Assembly (NCBI GenBank): GCA_035500455.1
Contig: DATJXG010000295.1
Coordinates: 1 to 6,976 of the forward strand
Direction of reading: 5' to 3'
From: DATJXG01 sp035500455
GTDB lineage: Bacteria; Acidobacteriota; Terriglobia; Terriglobales; Acidobacteriaceae
DNA length: 6,976 bases
The notes beneath the pieces were generated by a model. It did not search any database, was not told the origin of the DNA, and was given only the letters and a program-made list of their open reading frames with translations. Within the stretch, counting starts at the first letter, position 1; each line of letters starts with the position of its first letter. Below are positions 1 through 5,631 of the stretch, in pieces. The position numbers and the translations under genes were made by a program.

Positions 1-62
1 TTGGCGGCGTTGCCGCTGAAGTCACCCACTGTGGGATTGATCTGTCCCAGCGCGATCTGCAC
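1..62 (-). CDS. nadE: Glutamine-dependent NAD+ synthetase, N-terminal fragment (partial, runs off left edge)
   Basis: Read on the minus strand, GTG at 62-60 opens a frame of 20 codons that continues past base 1. The residues V(M)QIALGQINPTVGDFSGNAA match the start of the N-terminal nitrilase-type (glutaminase) domain of two-domain NAD+ synthetases, whose hallmark is a QxNPTVGDxxGN stretch. Family knowledge: the enzyme amidates nicotinic acid adenine dinucleotide to NAD+ in the cytoplasm, using ammonia released from glutamine by this domain. The start is well constrained: an in-frame TGA lies at 101-99 and GTG at 62 is the only usable start codon after it. A purine run (GGAAGG, 68-63) abuts the GTG and is too close for normal Shine-Dalgarno use. 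A -10-like hexamer 6 nt upstream suggests a leaderless mRNA. Only about 20 of more than 500 residues are visible, so the catalytic residues cannot be checked. Another nitrilase-superfamily member is the main alternative. Confidence 0.82.
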   Translation of the reverse strand, partial: MQIALGQINPTVGDFSGNAA

Positions 63-69
63 CCTTCCA

Positions 70-97
70 GTGTAAAGGCAGTCGAGAGAGCAGCCAA
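70..97 (-). promoter_or_regulatory. Candidate leaderless promoter of nadE
   Basis: On the minus strand TTGGCT (97-92, four of six matches to TTGACA) and TACACT (75-70, four of six to TATAAT) are separated by 16 bp. TACACT ends six bases before the GTG start codon, so the expected first transcribed base is the start codon itself. The same arrangement recurs before the DUF2520 and NUDIX genes. This is a motif match only. Confidence 0.4.
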
Positions 98-149
98 GTC
101 ACGAGGGGCATGGCTTCACAGACTGCGGAAAAACTCAGGAACGCGTCTG

Positions 150-179
150 GACGGGTGACGGGTATGACGGGTGAGGGGT
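150..179 (+). repeat. Heptamer tandem array, unit GACGGGT
   Basis: Three exact copies of GACGGGT (150-156, 157-163, 166-172) and one variant GAGGGGT (173-179) lie head to tail, with a 2-base AT insertion between copies two and three. The array sits in the divergent gap between nadE and the first exported-protein gene, about 90 bases upstream of the nadE start. It is one of four heptamer arrays in the window. No coding function is evident. Confidence 0.8.
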
Positions 180-191
180 ATAAGGGACCAT

Positions 192-231
192 CCGATTTTC
201 ACATTGCGCTACCGTTTTCACCCGATTGCGC
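192..231 (+). repeat. Imperfect direct repeat pair, about 20-bp period
   Basis: CCGATTTTCACATTGCGC (192-209) is followed by CCGTTTTCACCCGATTGCGC (212-231), related by one deleted A and a three-base insertion or change. The pair lies in the nadE/exported-protein gap. It could be a small duplication or a double binding site; nothing else supports a function. Confidence 0.45.
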
Positions 232-299
232 CCGCGTCATCAGCGTCGCAACCTGAAGATGAAAGTCGGCTCATCGCTGTAACCCTTCCTCTCTACCCT

Positions 300-313
300 G
301 GGGAAACTTCCCC
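300..313. promoter_or_regulatory. Hyphenated palindrome GGGGAA-AC-TTCCCC upstream of the first exported-protein gene
   Basis: GGGGAA (300-305) and TTCCCC (308-313) are perfect inverted repeats separated by AC, ending 50 bases before the ATG at 364. The two-base spacer makes a protein-binding operator more natural than an RNA hairpin, although a GGGG/CCCC stem with a six-base loop is possible. I could not place a convincing promoter around it. The rest of the 63-363 gap holds only the nadE promoter candidate, the heptamer array and the direct repeats listed here. Confidence 0.3.
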
Positions 314-352
314 GACGGCGCAACGACGAGTTCTCCGCAAAAACTGTGGAAT

Positions 353-357
353 GGAGA
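353..357 (+). promoter_or_regulatory. Ribosome-binding site that fixes the start at 364
   Basis: GGAGA at 353-357 lies six bases before ATG 364, which is ideal spacing. The alternative in-frame GTG at 346 overlaps the region just upstream and has no purine-rich element in front of it, so 364 is preferred. Confidence 0.65.
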
Positions 358-363
358 TTGCAT

Positions 364-972
364 ATGCGAATTCTGCATCTGGGAGGGCTGATACTCTGCA
401 TGCTTCTGCTCGGCGGCATCCTGTTACCTCGCGCCCGGGCGGACCAGTGGAACGAGAAAACCATCGTTACCTTCAACACACCTTTCGAAATCCCCGGATA
501 TCACGGAGCCAAAGTATTGCCGGCGGGAACTTACGTGTTCAAGCTCCTGGATTCCGCCTCGGACCGCAATATCGTTCAGATCTTCAACCAGGACCAATCG
601 CATGTTTTCGCCACCATTCTGGCGATTCCCGATTACCGCATGAAGCCAGCTGGACAGACCGTGCTCAAGTTTCAGGAGCGGGTCACGGGCAGTCCCGAGG
701 CCCTGCGGGCTTGGTTCTACCCGGGCGATCTATACGGGCAGGAATTCGTTTATCCGAAAACCCGGGCTATGGAACTGGCCAAGGCAAACCATGAACCGGT
801 TCTATCTATGCCGGATGAGACCGCGGCCAATTTTTCGAAACCGGTGAAATCCGGCAAAGAACCGGCCGCTGAAGCCCTGGAAAAGGCGCCGATTCACGCC
901 GAAAAGCCCAATGGCGAGGAGGTTCAACCGGCCCAGGTGATTTCCACCCAGCCCACTAAGAGCGGCGCCTGA
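364..972 (+). CDS. Exported small protein of unknown function, acidobacterial type
   Basis: A 202-aa protein. Residues 1-26 form a classic signal peptide: MR, a Leu/Ile/Gly-rich core, then a signal-peptidase I site ARA|DQ at 26/27. The mature N-terminal part (about 27-140) is compact and contains PFEIPG (40-45), VLPAGTYVFKL (51-61), SDRNIVQIFN (66-75), ATILAIPDYR (83-92), FQER (103-106) and AWFYPGD..GQEFVYPK (116-132). I recognise this combination as a family that is abundant in Acidobacteriota genomes and carried only as hypothetical; no biochemical role is known to me. From about 141 the tail is Pro/Ala/Glu/Lys-rich, of low complexity and probably disordered. The start at ATG 364 is chosen from GGAGA at six-base spacing; GTG 346 would add six residues. 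The VWA gene follows after 119 bases on the same strand, so co-transcription is possible but unproven. Location: periplasmic or secreted (inference). Confidence 0.85.
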   Translation: MRILHLGGLILCMLLLGGILLPRARADQWNEKTIVTFNTPFEIPGYHGAKVLPAGTYVFKLLDSASDRNIVQIFNQDQSHVFATILAIPDYRMKPAGQTVLKFQERVTGSPEALRAWFYPGDLYGQEFVYPKTRAMELAKANHEPVLSMPDETAANFSKPVKSGKEPAAEALEKAPIHAEKPNGEEVQPAQVISTQPTKSGA

Positions 973-996
973 GGGCGGGGAAGGCAGGTTGTCGAA

Positions 997-1017
997 CTCC
1001 GCTGGTTTGTAGCGGAG
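997..1017 (+). other. Hairpin between the two exported-protein genes
   Basis: CTCCGCT (997-1003) and AGCGGAG (1011-1017) form a perfect 7-bp stem with a 7-base loop, 25 bases after the stop codon at 972. No T-run follows, so it is not a standard intrinsic terminator. It could stabilise the 3' end of the first transcript or attenuate readthrough into the VWA gene. Confidence 0.45.
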
Positions 1018-1091
1018 CAGGGGATTATGTTATTGAAATCTGGCTTAATCCGGGGTTTGAAGCCGCGGCCTTTGAAACCGAGGATCTTTTC

Positions 1092-2138
1092 ATGGCATGG
1101 CGATGTAAACCGAGATCCCATGGAATACCGCTTGCCGTCGCATTGGGGCTGATGTTCCTGATGGTCTGCTCGCCGTCAGGAGCCTCCAGCCCCGCTCACT
1201 TCAGCATCCTGCTGGCAAACGGCAAAGCGCTGCAAATCTTCCATTCCGAAACCGACCTGGTAGTGCTGCCCATCACCGTAACCGATCACAAGGGAAAAGC
1301 GGTTTCGGGGCTGAGCGAGCAGGATTTTCGGGTCTATGAAAACGGCCGCCTGCAGACCATTTCCTCGTTCGACCACAATGACGTTCCGGTCACCGTGGGC
1401 CTGGTGTTAGACAGCAGCGGCAGCATGCGCCCCCGCCGTCCGGAAGTGGCTTTAGCCGCCGAGGACTTTCTCAACTCCAGCAATCCGCAGGACCAGGTTT
1501 TCGTCATCAATTTCAATGAGATGGTTTCGCTCGGCCTGCCGCCCTCGATGCCCTTTACCAGCAACGTGGCGGAACTCAAGGCGGCAGTGCTCAAAGGGCC
1601 GTTCTCCGGCCTTACTGCGCTGTACGACGCCACCTGGCTGGCCCTGAAGCATCTGTCGCTGGGAACCAATCCAAGAAAGGCGCTGGTGATCGTGAGCGAC
1701 GGCGGCGATGACGCCAGCCACGAGGAATTCCGCGATGTCCTTACCCTGGCCCGGCACAGCAATGCGATCATCTACACTGTCGGCATTGTCAGCCGAGGCG
1801 AAAACGACGTGAACCCCGGGCTATTGCGAAAGCTCGCCAAGGCCACCGGAGGCACGGCGTATTTCGCAAAAACGCCGGCCGACCTGCCCGACATCTGCCA
1901 GCAGATCGCGCGCGACCTTCGGCAACAGTACACCATCGCCTACATTCCCTCGGACAAGCTGCGTGATGGAAAGTACCGGGCGATCCGCATCTCTGTGCAT
2001 GCTCCGGGAAAGGGATCGTTGGTGGCGCGCACCCGCACCGGATACTTCGCGCCTTCCGGCCCTGCAGAGACGGCCTCTCCGCTTGAAGCCGGCAGTGCGC
2101 AGACTCCGGAAGAACCGGGCACGCAGCAGAAATTTTGA
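1092..2138 (+). CDS. Secreted VWA-domain protein (VWFA-related Acidobacterial domain type)
   Basis: A 348-aa protein. A positively charged N-terminus (MAWRCKPRSH) and a hydrophobic stretch at about 12-26 ending near SGASSP (29-34) form a signal peptide. Residues 57-93 (LPITVTDHKGKAVSGLSEQDF..YENG) are the beta-rich lead-in usual in this family. The VWA domain spans about 100-275 with a complete metal-ion-dependent adhesion site: D107-S-S-G-S111, T175 and D203 (VSDGGDD). Residues 279-320 (QYTIAYIPSDK...RTGYFAPS) are the conserved C-terminal cap. The tail after 321 is Pro/Glu-rich. Family knowledge: such proteins are strongly expanded in Acidobacteriota (TIGR03436 type); VWA domains bind protein ligands through a divalent metal, but ligands here are unknown. 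The start at ATG 1092 is supported by GAGG at 1080-1083, eight bases upstream. An extracytoplasmic adhesion or complex-assembly role is inference. Confidence 0.92.
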   Translation: MAWRCKPRSHGIPLAVALGLMFLMVCSPSGASSPAHFSILLANGKALQIFHSETDLVVLPITVTDHKGKAVSGLSEQDFRVYENGRLQTISSFDHNDVPVTVGLVLDSSGSMRPRRPEVALAAEDFLNSSNPQDQVFVINFNEMVSLGLPPSMPFTSNVAELKAAVLKGPFSGLTALYDATWLALKHLSLGTNPRKALVIVSDGGDDASHEEFRDVLTLARHSNAIIYTVGIVSRGENDVNPGLLRKLAKATGGTAYFAKTPADLPDICQQIARDLRQQYTIAYIPSDKLRDGKYRAIRISVHAPGKGSLVARTRTGYFAPSGPAETASPLEAGSAQTPEEPGTQQKF

Positions 2139-2150
2139 GGGCGTGTTTTT
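2120..2150 (+). terminator. Weak candidate intrinsic terminator of the VWA gene
   Basis: CACGC (2120-2124) can pair with GCGTG (2141-2145), followed at once by five T residues (2146-2150). The stem is only 5 bp, the loop is 16 bases, and the structure overlaps the stop codon at 2136-2138. The next gene converges from the other side, so termination here would make sense, but the structure is marginal. Confidence 0.3.
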
Positions 2151-2217
2151 GCTGGTGGATCTTCGATCCGCATGGCGCTCAGTTCTTCGACTCTTCTGGC
2201 GCTTAGTAAAGTCGCGA

Positions 2218-3252
2218 TCAGCGAAAGTTGGCGTACTGCGGCACGGGCGCGCCGCCGGGCGAGTTGTCCGGCGGAGGAGGCGGCATGGGGCCCATGGGAA
2301 CTCGCTGCTGAATCGTTCCATCCTGTCCGGATTGTGACGGGTCAGGCGCTTCGCCCGGACGGCGCATGGTAGGCGCGTTGGCCGGGCGGGGGGCAGGTTC
2401 GCCATCCGCTTCCTTGGCCACGGTGGGTTGCTGCTCCAGTTCGATTTCTTTCTCCGTGCGCACGGTTTTTTCGCCGTCCACTTTCATGGTCTCGACGCGC
2501 ACCACCTCGTCGCCCACAAAACGCACGAAGTCCACATCCTGCGGGGGCTCGCCGTAGATCCACTCTTCGTATTCGACGCCGGATTCGTCCTTCTCGCGGT
2601 CCTTCTTCGGCGGCCGGCCCTTGGCATAGGTGACCATCTCGCGGTTCATGCCTACCAGCACGTGATGCGCTTTGATGGCTTCTTTGGCCTTAGGCGGCAC
2701 GGTGTCGAGATAGGCTTCCAGGCGCGACTTGGAGTTGAAATCAAACACCGGGCTGAGCAAATCTTTGAGCTGCTGCGGAGTGAGTTCGGGAACGTAGTGG
2801 TCGAAGACCAGGTCCACGTAGGTGCCGCGAGGATTGGCGTCGCTGTCGCTGGGGTTGAGGGGCACAGCGCCCCCGGCGCCATCCACTTCAATGCGCTGGT
2901 ACCACTTCTTTTTGCGCACCGGGCCGCCATTCACCTCGAAGCGGATGCGGTCGTCCTTAACTTTCACGTCGCTGATGCGCGCCAGATCGCCGGGCTTCAC
3001 CGAAGGCCCCCACATGGCCATGAGCCGCTCGAGATCCTGGCCGTTCGGGGTGATAGTGCCGTCCTTCAGAGTGAGCCCCTTCTGGCCCATGGGAAACGAG
3101 GTGCGAATGTACACCAGTTCGGCGTCGAAGGTGCGAATCAGGTCCAGGCGGGTTTGCTTGGACAAATGCGCGGAGGACAACGGCTGATCGGAGGCCCACA
3201 GCGTGGCGGCGGTAACAACGAGGGCCAGGGCGGGAAGGTGACGAAACCTCAT
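2218..3252 (-). CDS. Exported protein with BamE/SmpA-like segment and proline-rich tail; function unknown
   Basis: A 344-aa protein on the minus strand. Residues 1-20 are a signal peptide (MRFRHLP, hydrophobic core, probable cut LWA|SD at 20/21). Residues 25-190 are a charged globular region I do not recognise, which starts by describing a helix-rich segment (SKQTRLDLIRTFDAELVYIR). Residues about 197-255 run GMNREMV...GRPPKK...YEEWIYG....DFVRFVGDEVVRV, the order of landmarks in the small BamE/SmpA/OmlA-like fold (G-M-x4-V, G-x-P, W-x-Y-G, then F and V strands); this is inference from pattern only. The C-terminal 60 residues are Pro/Gln/Gly-rich, including PPPPP at 324-328, and probably disordered. 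The ATG at 3252 is chosen over one 22 codons upstream because it begins the signal peptide, has AAGGTG four bases upstream and lies just after a TATAAT box, which the longer version would place inside the gene. It is convergent with the VWA gene, 79 bases apart. Confidence 0.85.
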   Translation of the reverse strand: MRFRHLPALALVVTAATLWASDQPLSSAHLSKQTRLDLIRTFDAELVYIRTSFPMGQKGLTLKDGTITPNGQDLERLMAMWGPSVKPGDLARISDVKVKDDRIRFEVNGGPVRKKKWYQRIEVDGAGGAVPLNPSDSDANPRGTYVDLVFDHYVPELTPQQLKDLLSPVFDFNSKSRLEAYLDTVPPKAKEAIKAHHVLVGMNREMVTYAKGRPPKKDREKDESGVEYEEWIYGEPPQDVDFVRFVGDEVVRVETMKVDGEKTVRTEKEIELEQQPTVAKEADGEPAPRPANAPTMRRPGEAPDPSQSGQDGTIQQRVPMGPMPPPPPDNSPGGAPVPQYANFR

Positions 3253-3273
3253 GGAACACCTTGCTACGCCTCG

Positions 3274-3301
3274 ATTATAAGCCCAGCCGATTCCGGCGCA
3301 A
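3274..3301 (-). promoter_or_regulatory. Promoter of the exported 344-aa protein gene
   Basis: On the minus strand a perfect TATAAT (3279-3274) is preceded by TTGCGC (3301-3296, three of six to TTGACA) at a 16-bp spacing. The predicted transcript start near 3267 gives a leader of about 15 bases that contains the AAGGTG ribosome-binding site (3262-3257) of the gene starting at 3252. Promoter and ribosome-binding site together decide the start codon. Confidence 0.55.
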
Positions 3302-3383
3302 CCAAAAGAAACGGCCACGCCCCCATCTTCGATTCAGCTAATGAAAGCCTCCGAAGTCCCGACCGCCGGAACCGCCGTGGAAG

Positions 3384-3440
3384 CGCCCGGCTTCAGCCGG
3401 GCGGAACTCGCAGCATCAGCGGGTGGCTTCAGCCCCGGTG
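3384..3440. repeat. REP-like pair of palindromes with GGC-TTCA-GCC core
   Basis: The first unit, 3384-3403, is a perfect 8-bp stem CGCCCGGC / GCCGGGCG around the loop TTCA. The second, about 3421-3436, repeats the core GGCTTCAGCC (3425-3434) with an imperfect GG/CC extension. The cores start 36 bases apart in the same orientation. The pair lies in the 3253-3590 gap between divergent genes. GC-rich palindromes with this core look like dispersed extragenic elements (REP-like), but copy number cannot be seen from one window. Confidence 0.55.
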
Positions 3441-3487
3441 GCGCATCGTCGAGGGGAAATCCAGGGGAGGGCAAAAAAATCTTGAAA

Positions 3488-3531
3488 CGCGGAGGGCGCT
3501 GAGGAACATCGCCGAGAACGCTGAGCGGGAC
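3488..3531 (+). repeat. Degenerate repeat built on CGCNGAG, 22-bp period
   Basis: CGCNGAG occurs four times at 3488, 3497, 3510 and 3519, with spacings of 9, 13 and 9 bases, so the larger unit is about 22 bp repeated twice (3488-3509 and 3510-3531). The second half of each unit shares CGCTGAG exactly. It lies 60 bases upstream of the metallophosphoesterase start. I recall CGCAGAGG-like intergenic repeats in several phyla; membership of that class is inference. Confidence 0.5.
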
Positions 3532-3547
3532 GCCCGAATTCTGCGTG

Positions 3548-3576
3548 TTACCATCGAAGATTCGGACTGTGATACT
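3548..3576 (+). promoter_or_regulatory. Candidate promoter of the YmdB-like gene
   Basis: TTACCA (3548-3553, four of six to TTGACA) and GATACT (3571-3576, four of six to TATAAT) are 17 bp apart, and TGT at 3568-3570 provides an extended -10 motif. The expected start near 3583 leaves a leader of about 8 bases before ATG 3591, with only a weak purine stretch (GCGAGA), so the message is almost leaderless. Confidence 0.45.
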
Positions 3577-3590
3577 GGACTCTGCGAGAC

Positions 3591-4382
3591 ATGCGCATTC
3601 TCTTCATCGGCGATATCTTCGGCAGGCCGGGGCGGAACATCGTCAAGGAGCGGCTGCCGGGACTGGTGCGCGAGCAACTCATCGACCTCGTCATCGCCAA
3701 CGGCGAGAACGCCGCCGCCGGCTTTGGCATCACCCCTGCCCTCGCCGAAGATCTGTTTGAGCTGGGCATTGACGTTCTCACCACCGGCAATCACGTCTGG
3801 GACAAGCGCGAACTGGTGGACTATCTCGAGGCCGAGAACGGCAATCAGCACAGCATGGCCCGCCGCCTGTTGCGTCCGGCGAACTACGCCTCCGGGCTGC
3901 CGGGATGGGGCATGTACGAAGGCGCAAAGAACAACGTCGCTTACGCGGTGATCAATCTGCAAGGCCGCGTTTTTATGGTTTCGAATGACGATCCCTTTCG
4001 CAAGGCCGACGAACTGCTCAAGCAGATCACAGCCAAAATTATCTTTGTGGATATGCACGCCGAGGCAACCTCGGAAAAGATTTCTTTGGGCTGGTATCTG
4101 GACGGGCGAGTGACCGCAGTGGTTGGAACCCATACCCACGTTCCCACCGCCGATGAGCGGGTGTTGCCCCGCGGCACGGCTTACATCACCGACGTCGGCA
4201 TGACCGGCCCTTACGATGGCGTAATCGGCGTGCAGAAAGAGCAAGTGGTGGGCAAATTCCTGAATAACATGCCGGTGCGGTTCGAACCGGCCACCGGCGA
4301 CGTGCGGCTGTGCGCAGTGGTGGTCGATTGTGACGATGCCACGGGGAAAGCGCGGGAGATTGAGCGGGTGATGGTTGGCTAG
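3591..4382 (+). CDS. YmdB/TIGR00282-family metallophosphodiesterase
   Basis: A 263-aa cytoplasmic enzyme, close to the usual family length (B. subtilis YmdB is about 264). All expected two-metal ligands are present in order: D8 (FIGDIFGRPGR), E39 and N40 (ANGEN), N67 and H68 (TTGNHVWD), H156 (VDMHAE), H181 and H183 (GTHTHVPTAD). The 25-residue spacing from H156 to H181 fits the family. Further conserved blocks are LRPANY (94-99) and YITDVGMTGP (198-207). Family knowledge: YmdB hydrolyses 2',3'-cyclic nucleotides and other phosphodiesters and in Bacillus influences biofilm, motility and RNA turnover; the substrate here is not known. In Firmicutes it often neighbours the RNase Y gene, which is absent here. 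The ATG at 3591 begins exactly at the conserved MRILFIGD; no good Shine-Dalgarno precedes it. A 7-bp repeat array starts two bases after the stop codon. Confidence 0.95.
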   Translation: MRILFIGDIFGRPGRNIVKERLPGLVREQLIDLVIANGENAAAGFGITPALAEDLFELGIDVLTTGNHVWDKRELVDYLEAENGNQHSMARRLLRPANYASGLPGWGMYEGAKNNVAYAVINLQGRVFMVSNDDPFRKADELLKQITAKIIFVDMHAEATSEKISLGWYLDGRVTAVVGTHTHVPTADERVLPRGTAYITDVGMTGPYDGVIGVQKEQVVGKFLNNMPVRFEPATGDVRLCAVVVDCDDATGKAREIERVMVG

Positions 4383-4384
4383 TT

Positions 4385-4426
4385 GTCAGTCTTCAGTCTT
4401 CAGTCGTCAGTCCTCAGTCGTCAGCA
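4385..4426 (+). repeat. Heptamer tandem array, unit NTCAGTC
   Basis: Six contiguous 7-base units: GTCAGTC, TTCAGTC, TTCAGTC, GTCAGTC, CTCAGTC and the degenerate GTCAGCA. Variation is almost confined to the first base of the unit. The array starts two bases after the stop codon of the YmdB-like gene. It shares its TCAG core with the array at 4603-4637 at the other end of the same gap. Confidence 0.85.
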
Positions 4427-4445
4427 ATAGCCGGAATGCCCCAGA

Positions 4446-4491
4446 GCCTGCCCTGAGCGGAATCGTAGGGTCTCGCCGGCGTTGCGAGACC
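4446..4491. repeat. Degenerate dispersed-repeat-like palindrome plus 8-bp hairpin
   Basis: CCCTGAGCGGAATCGTAGGG (4451-4470), preceded by GCCTG, resembles a palindromic sequence of the form CCCTGAGCGNAGTCGAAGGG that I recall as a dispersed extragenic repeat in several GC-rich phyla; here CCCT/AGGG still pair at the ends. Overlapping it, GGTCTCGC (4469-4476) and GCGAGACC (4484-4491) form a perfect 8-bp stem with a 7-base loop. No T-run follows. The element lies between the two TCAG heptamer arrays. Identity with a named family is inference. Confidence 0.45.
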
Positions 4492-4574
4492 TGGGAAGGG
4501 TCTATCCCGCTCATCGCCGAGCTTTCGTCGGGTAATGGCGATGTTCTTACTGCTCTCTTGACTGTCGCGATGGA

Positions 4575-4590
4575 GGTCCGCTTACGGACT
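4575..4590 (+). other. Small hairpin in the convergent gap
   Basis: GGTCCG (4575-4580) pairs with CGGACT (4585-4590), with one G-T pair, around the loop CTTA. Only two T residues follow. It is a possible weak terminator for the YmdB-like gene, although it lies about 190 bases beyond the stop codon. Between it and the hairpin at 4491 I see nothing else. Confidence 0.25.
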
Positions 4591-4602
4591 TTCCGGGTGA
4601 AA

Positions 4603-4637
4603 TTCAGTTCTCGGTTGTCAGATCTCAGTTCTCAGAT
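4603..4637. repeat. Heptamer tandem array, unit NTCAG(T/A)T
   Basis: Five contiguous 7-base units: TTCAGTT, CTCGGTT, GTCAGAT, CTCAGTT and CTCAGAT. The array ends ten bases before the stop codon of the minus-strand DUF2520 gene, so relative to that gene it lies immediately 3', mirroring the array that follows the YmdB-like gene at 4385. Confidence 0.75.
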
Positions 4638-4647
4638 TGCCTCTCTC

Positions 4648-5502
4648 CTAATCATTCAGCGCTTTTTTGAGTTCCTCGCGGTTGCGGGCGGGCAGGTAGC
4701 GCAGAGCCACCAGGGCCAGAGCGCGGTAGGCTTCCCGAAGCTCGGGATGATCTTTGAACGATGACATATGTTTGCGGACGATGGCGGCGTCGCCGCGGAT
4801 GATCGGTCCGCTGAAAGCTGCAGCCGGGCCCAGGGCGGCATAGTTCGCCAGAGTTTGCCGGGCGATGGGTAGCATCTTGCGGCGGGCGCTGGCGGCGGAG
4901 ATTCCCGCCCTTCGCGCCGCCTGTTCGGCCGTGACCAGCGTCGCAAGCAGCAGAGGCGAAGCCAGGGTCGCCCACGCATGGTAAGCAGCCTTGTTTGCGC
5001 TGCGCACGTGGAATAGTTCCCCGTCCAGATCGGCTACTACGCGCCGCGCCAGACGAACCGCAGCGGCCTCTCCTTCCACTCCAAACGGCACCGAGTGCAA
5101 CGAAGGCGTCGAGCGGCTGACGAAGGTCATCAAGGGATGCAGCGAAGCCACCGCGGCCCCGCGCTCGCGCAATGGGTCGAGTTCGTCGCTGGTCAATGCT
5201 CCGCTGGAGTGGAATACGACCTTCCCGCTCCATCGGGCGAGGGGTGCGAGTTCGCGCGCGCAGGAAAAAATCGAGCGGTCGGGCACGCACAGCCAGACGA
5301 TCTCGCACTGCAATCCCGCCTGGCTGAGGATGACAGCACGCGAGCGCACGCGCCGCGCCAAGGCGGCAGCCTTACGCAACGACGGCCGGCTGCTGCGTGC
5401 GATGACCTCAGAAATCTGGTATCCGCTGCCGGCCAGAGCCAACGCCAGGGCGCCGCCCAGCCTTCCCGGCCCGACAATCGCGATGCGCGGCTTCCGTGCC
5501 AT
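4648..5502 (-). CDS. Rossmann-like and DUF2520 domain protein
   Basis: A 284-aa cytoplasmic protein on the minus strand. The N-terminal part (about 5-125) is a Rossmann fold with the dinucleotide-binding loop G11-P-G-R-L-G16 after strand IAIV, then VWLCVPD (69-75) and FHSSGALTSDEL (97-108). SLHPLMTF (120-127) bridges to the helical DUF2520 part, marked by KAAYHAWATLASP (171-183) and FSGPIIRGD (230-238). Family knowledge: the architecture resembles 6-phosphogluconate- and ketopantoate-reductase-like dehydrogenases, but no reaction is established; NAD(P) or F420 binding is inferred from the fold. Start choice: ATG at 5514 would add four residues (MLPG); ATG 5502 is preferred because a TATGCT box lies seven bases upstream of it and would overlap the longer start. 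Neither has a Shine-Dalgarno sequence. It is divergent from the NUDIX gene and convergent with the YmdB-like gene. Confidence 0.9.
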   Translation of the reverse strand: MARKPRIAIVGPGRLGGALALALAGSGYQISEVIARSSRPSLRKAAALARRVRSRAVILSQAGLQCEIVWLCVPDRSIFSCARELAPLARWSGKVVFHSSGALTSDELDPLRERGAAVASLHPLMTFVSRSTPSLHSVPFGVEGEAAAVRLARRVVADLDGELFHVRSANKAAYHAWATLASPLLLATLVTAEQAARRAGISAASARRKMLPIARQTLANYAALGPAAAFSGPIIRGDAAIVRKHMSSFKDHPELREAYRALALVALRYLPARNREELKKALND

Positions 5503-5509
5503 GCCCGGC

Positions 5510-5539
5510 AGCATAGCAGGGGATTTTCAGCTTGAGCAA
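5510..5539 (-). promoter_or_regulatory. Candidate leaderless promoter of the DUF2520 gene
   Basis: On the minus strand TTGCTC (5539-5534, four of six to TTGACA) and TATGCT (5515-5510, four of six to TATAAT) are 18 bp apart. The box ends seven bases before ATG 5502, so transcription would begin at or next to the start codon. This argues for 5502 over 5514 as the start. Confidence 0.42.
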
Positions 5540-5631
5540 AACTACCGCCGGGCTCAGAAGCGCCCCTCGGACTCGGACTCTCTCTCAGCCTCTCCATGGG
5601 CGCTGTGGATGCCTCATCCCCAGCATTGCCT

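Noticed and set aside
171..794. A 207-codon plus-strand open frame overlapping the first exported-protein gene
   Set aside because: It starts inside the heptamer array, has no ribosome-binding site or recognisable motif, and the overlapping frame has a signal peptide and recognised conserved blocks.
997..1017. Intrinsic terminator after the first exported-protein gene
   Set aside because: The 7-bp stem is good but no T-run follows, so it is kept only as a hairpin.
1052..1083. Inverted repeat GGTTT...AAACC around GCCGCGGC upstream of the VWA gene
   Set aside because: The arms are only five bases and the GC-rich centre is off the symmetry axis, so it is not a convincing operator or hairpin.
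1821..2405. A 194-codon minus-strand open frame spanning the VWA gene end and the next gene
   Set aside because: It is antisense to the VWA C-terminus and in a different frame over the minus-strand gene; the composition is Arg/Ser/Pro-rich without motifs.
2428..3951. A 507-codon open frame on the plus strand, the longest in the window
   Set aside because: It runs antisense through the exported 344-aa protein gene, crosses the repeat-filled gap and overlaps the YmdB-like gene out of frame. Its translation is rich in H, R and G with no domain, typical of a GC-rich shadow frame.
4385..4637. CRISPR array
   Set aside because: The units are 7 bp and directly contiguous, with no 25-40 bp repeats or unique spacers, and no cas genes are present.
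5503..5514. Start of the DUF2520 gene at ATG 5514 instead of 5502
   Set aside because: The extra residues MLPG are not family-like, there is no ribosome-binding site, and the TATGCT -10 candidate overlaps ATG 5514. The alternative cannot be fully excluded.
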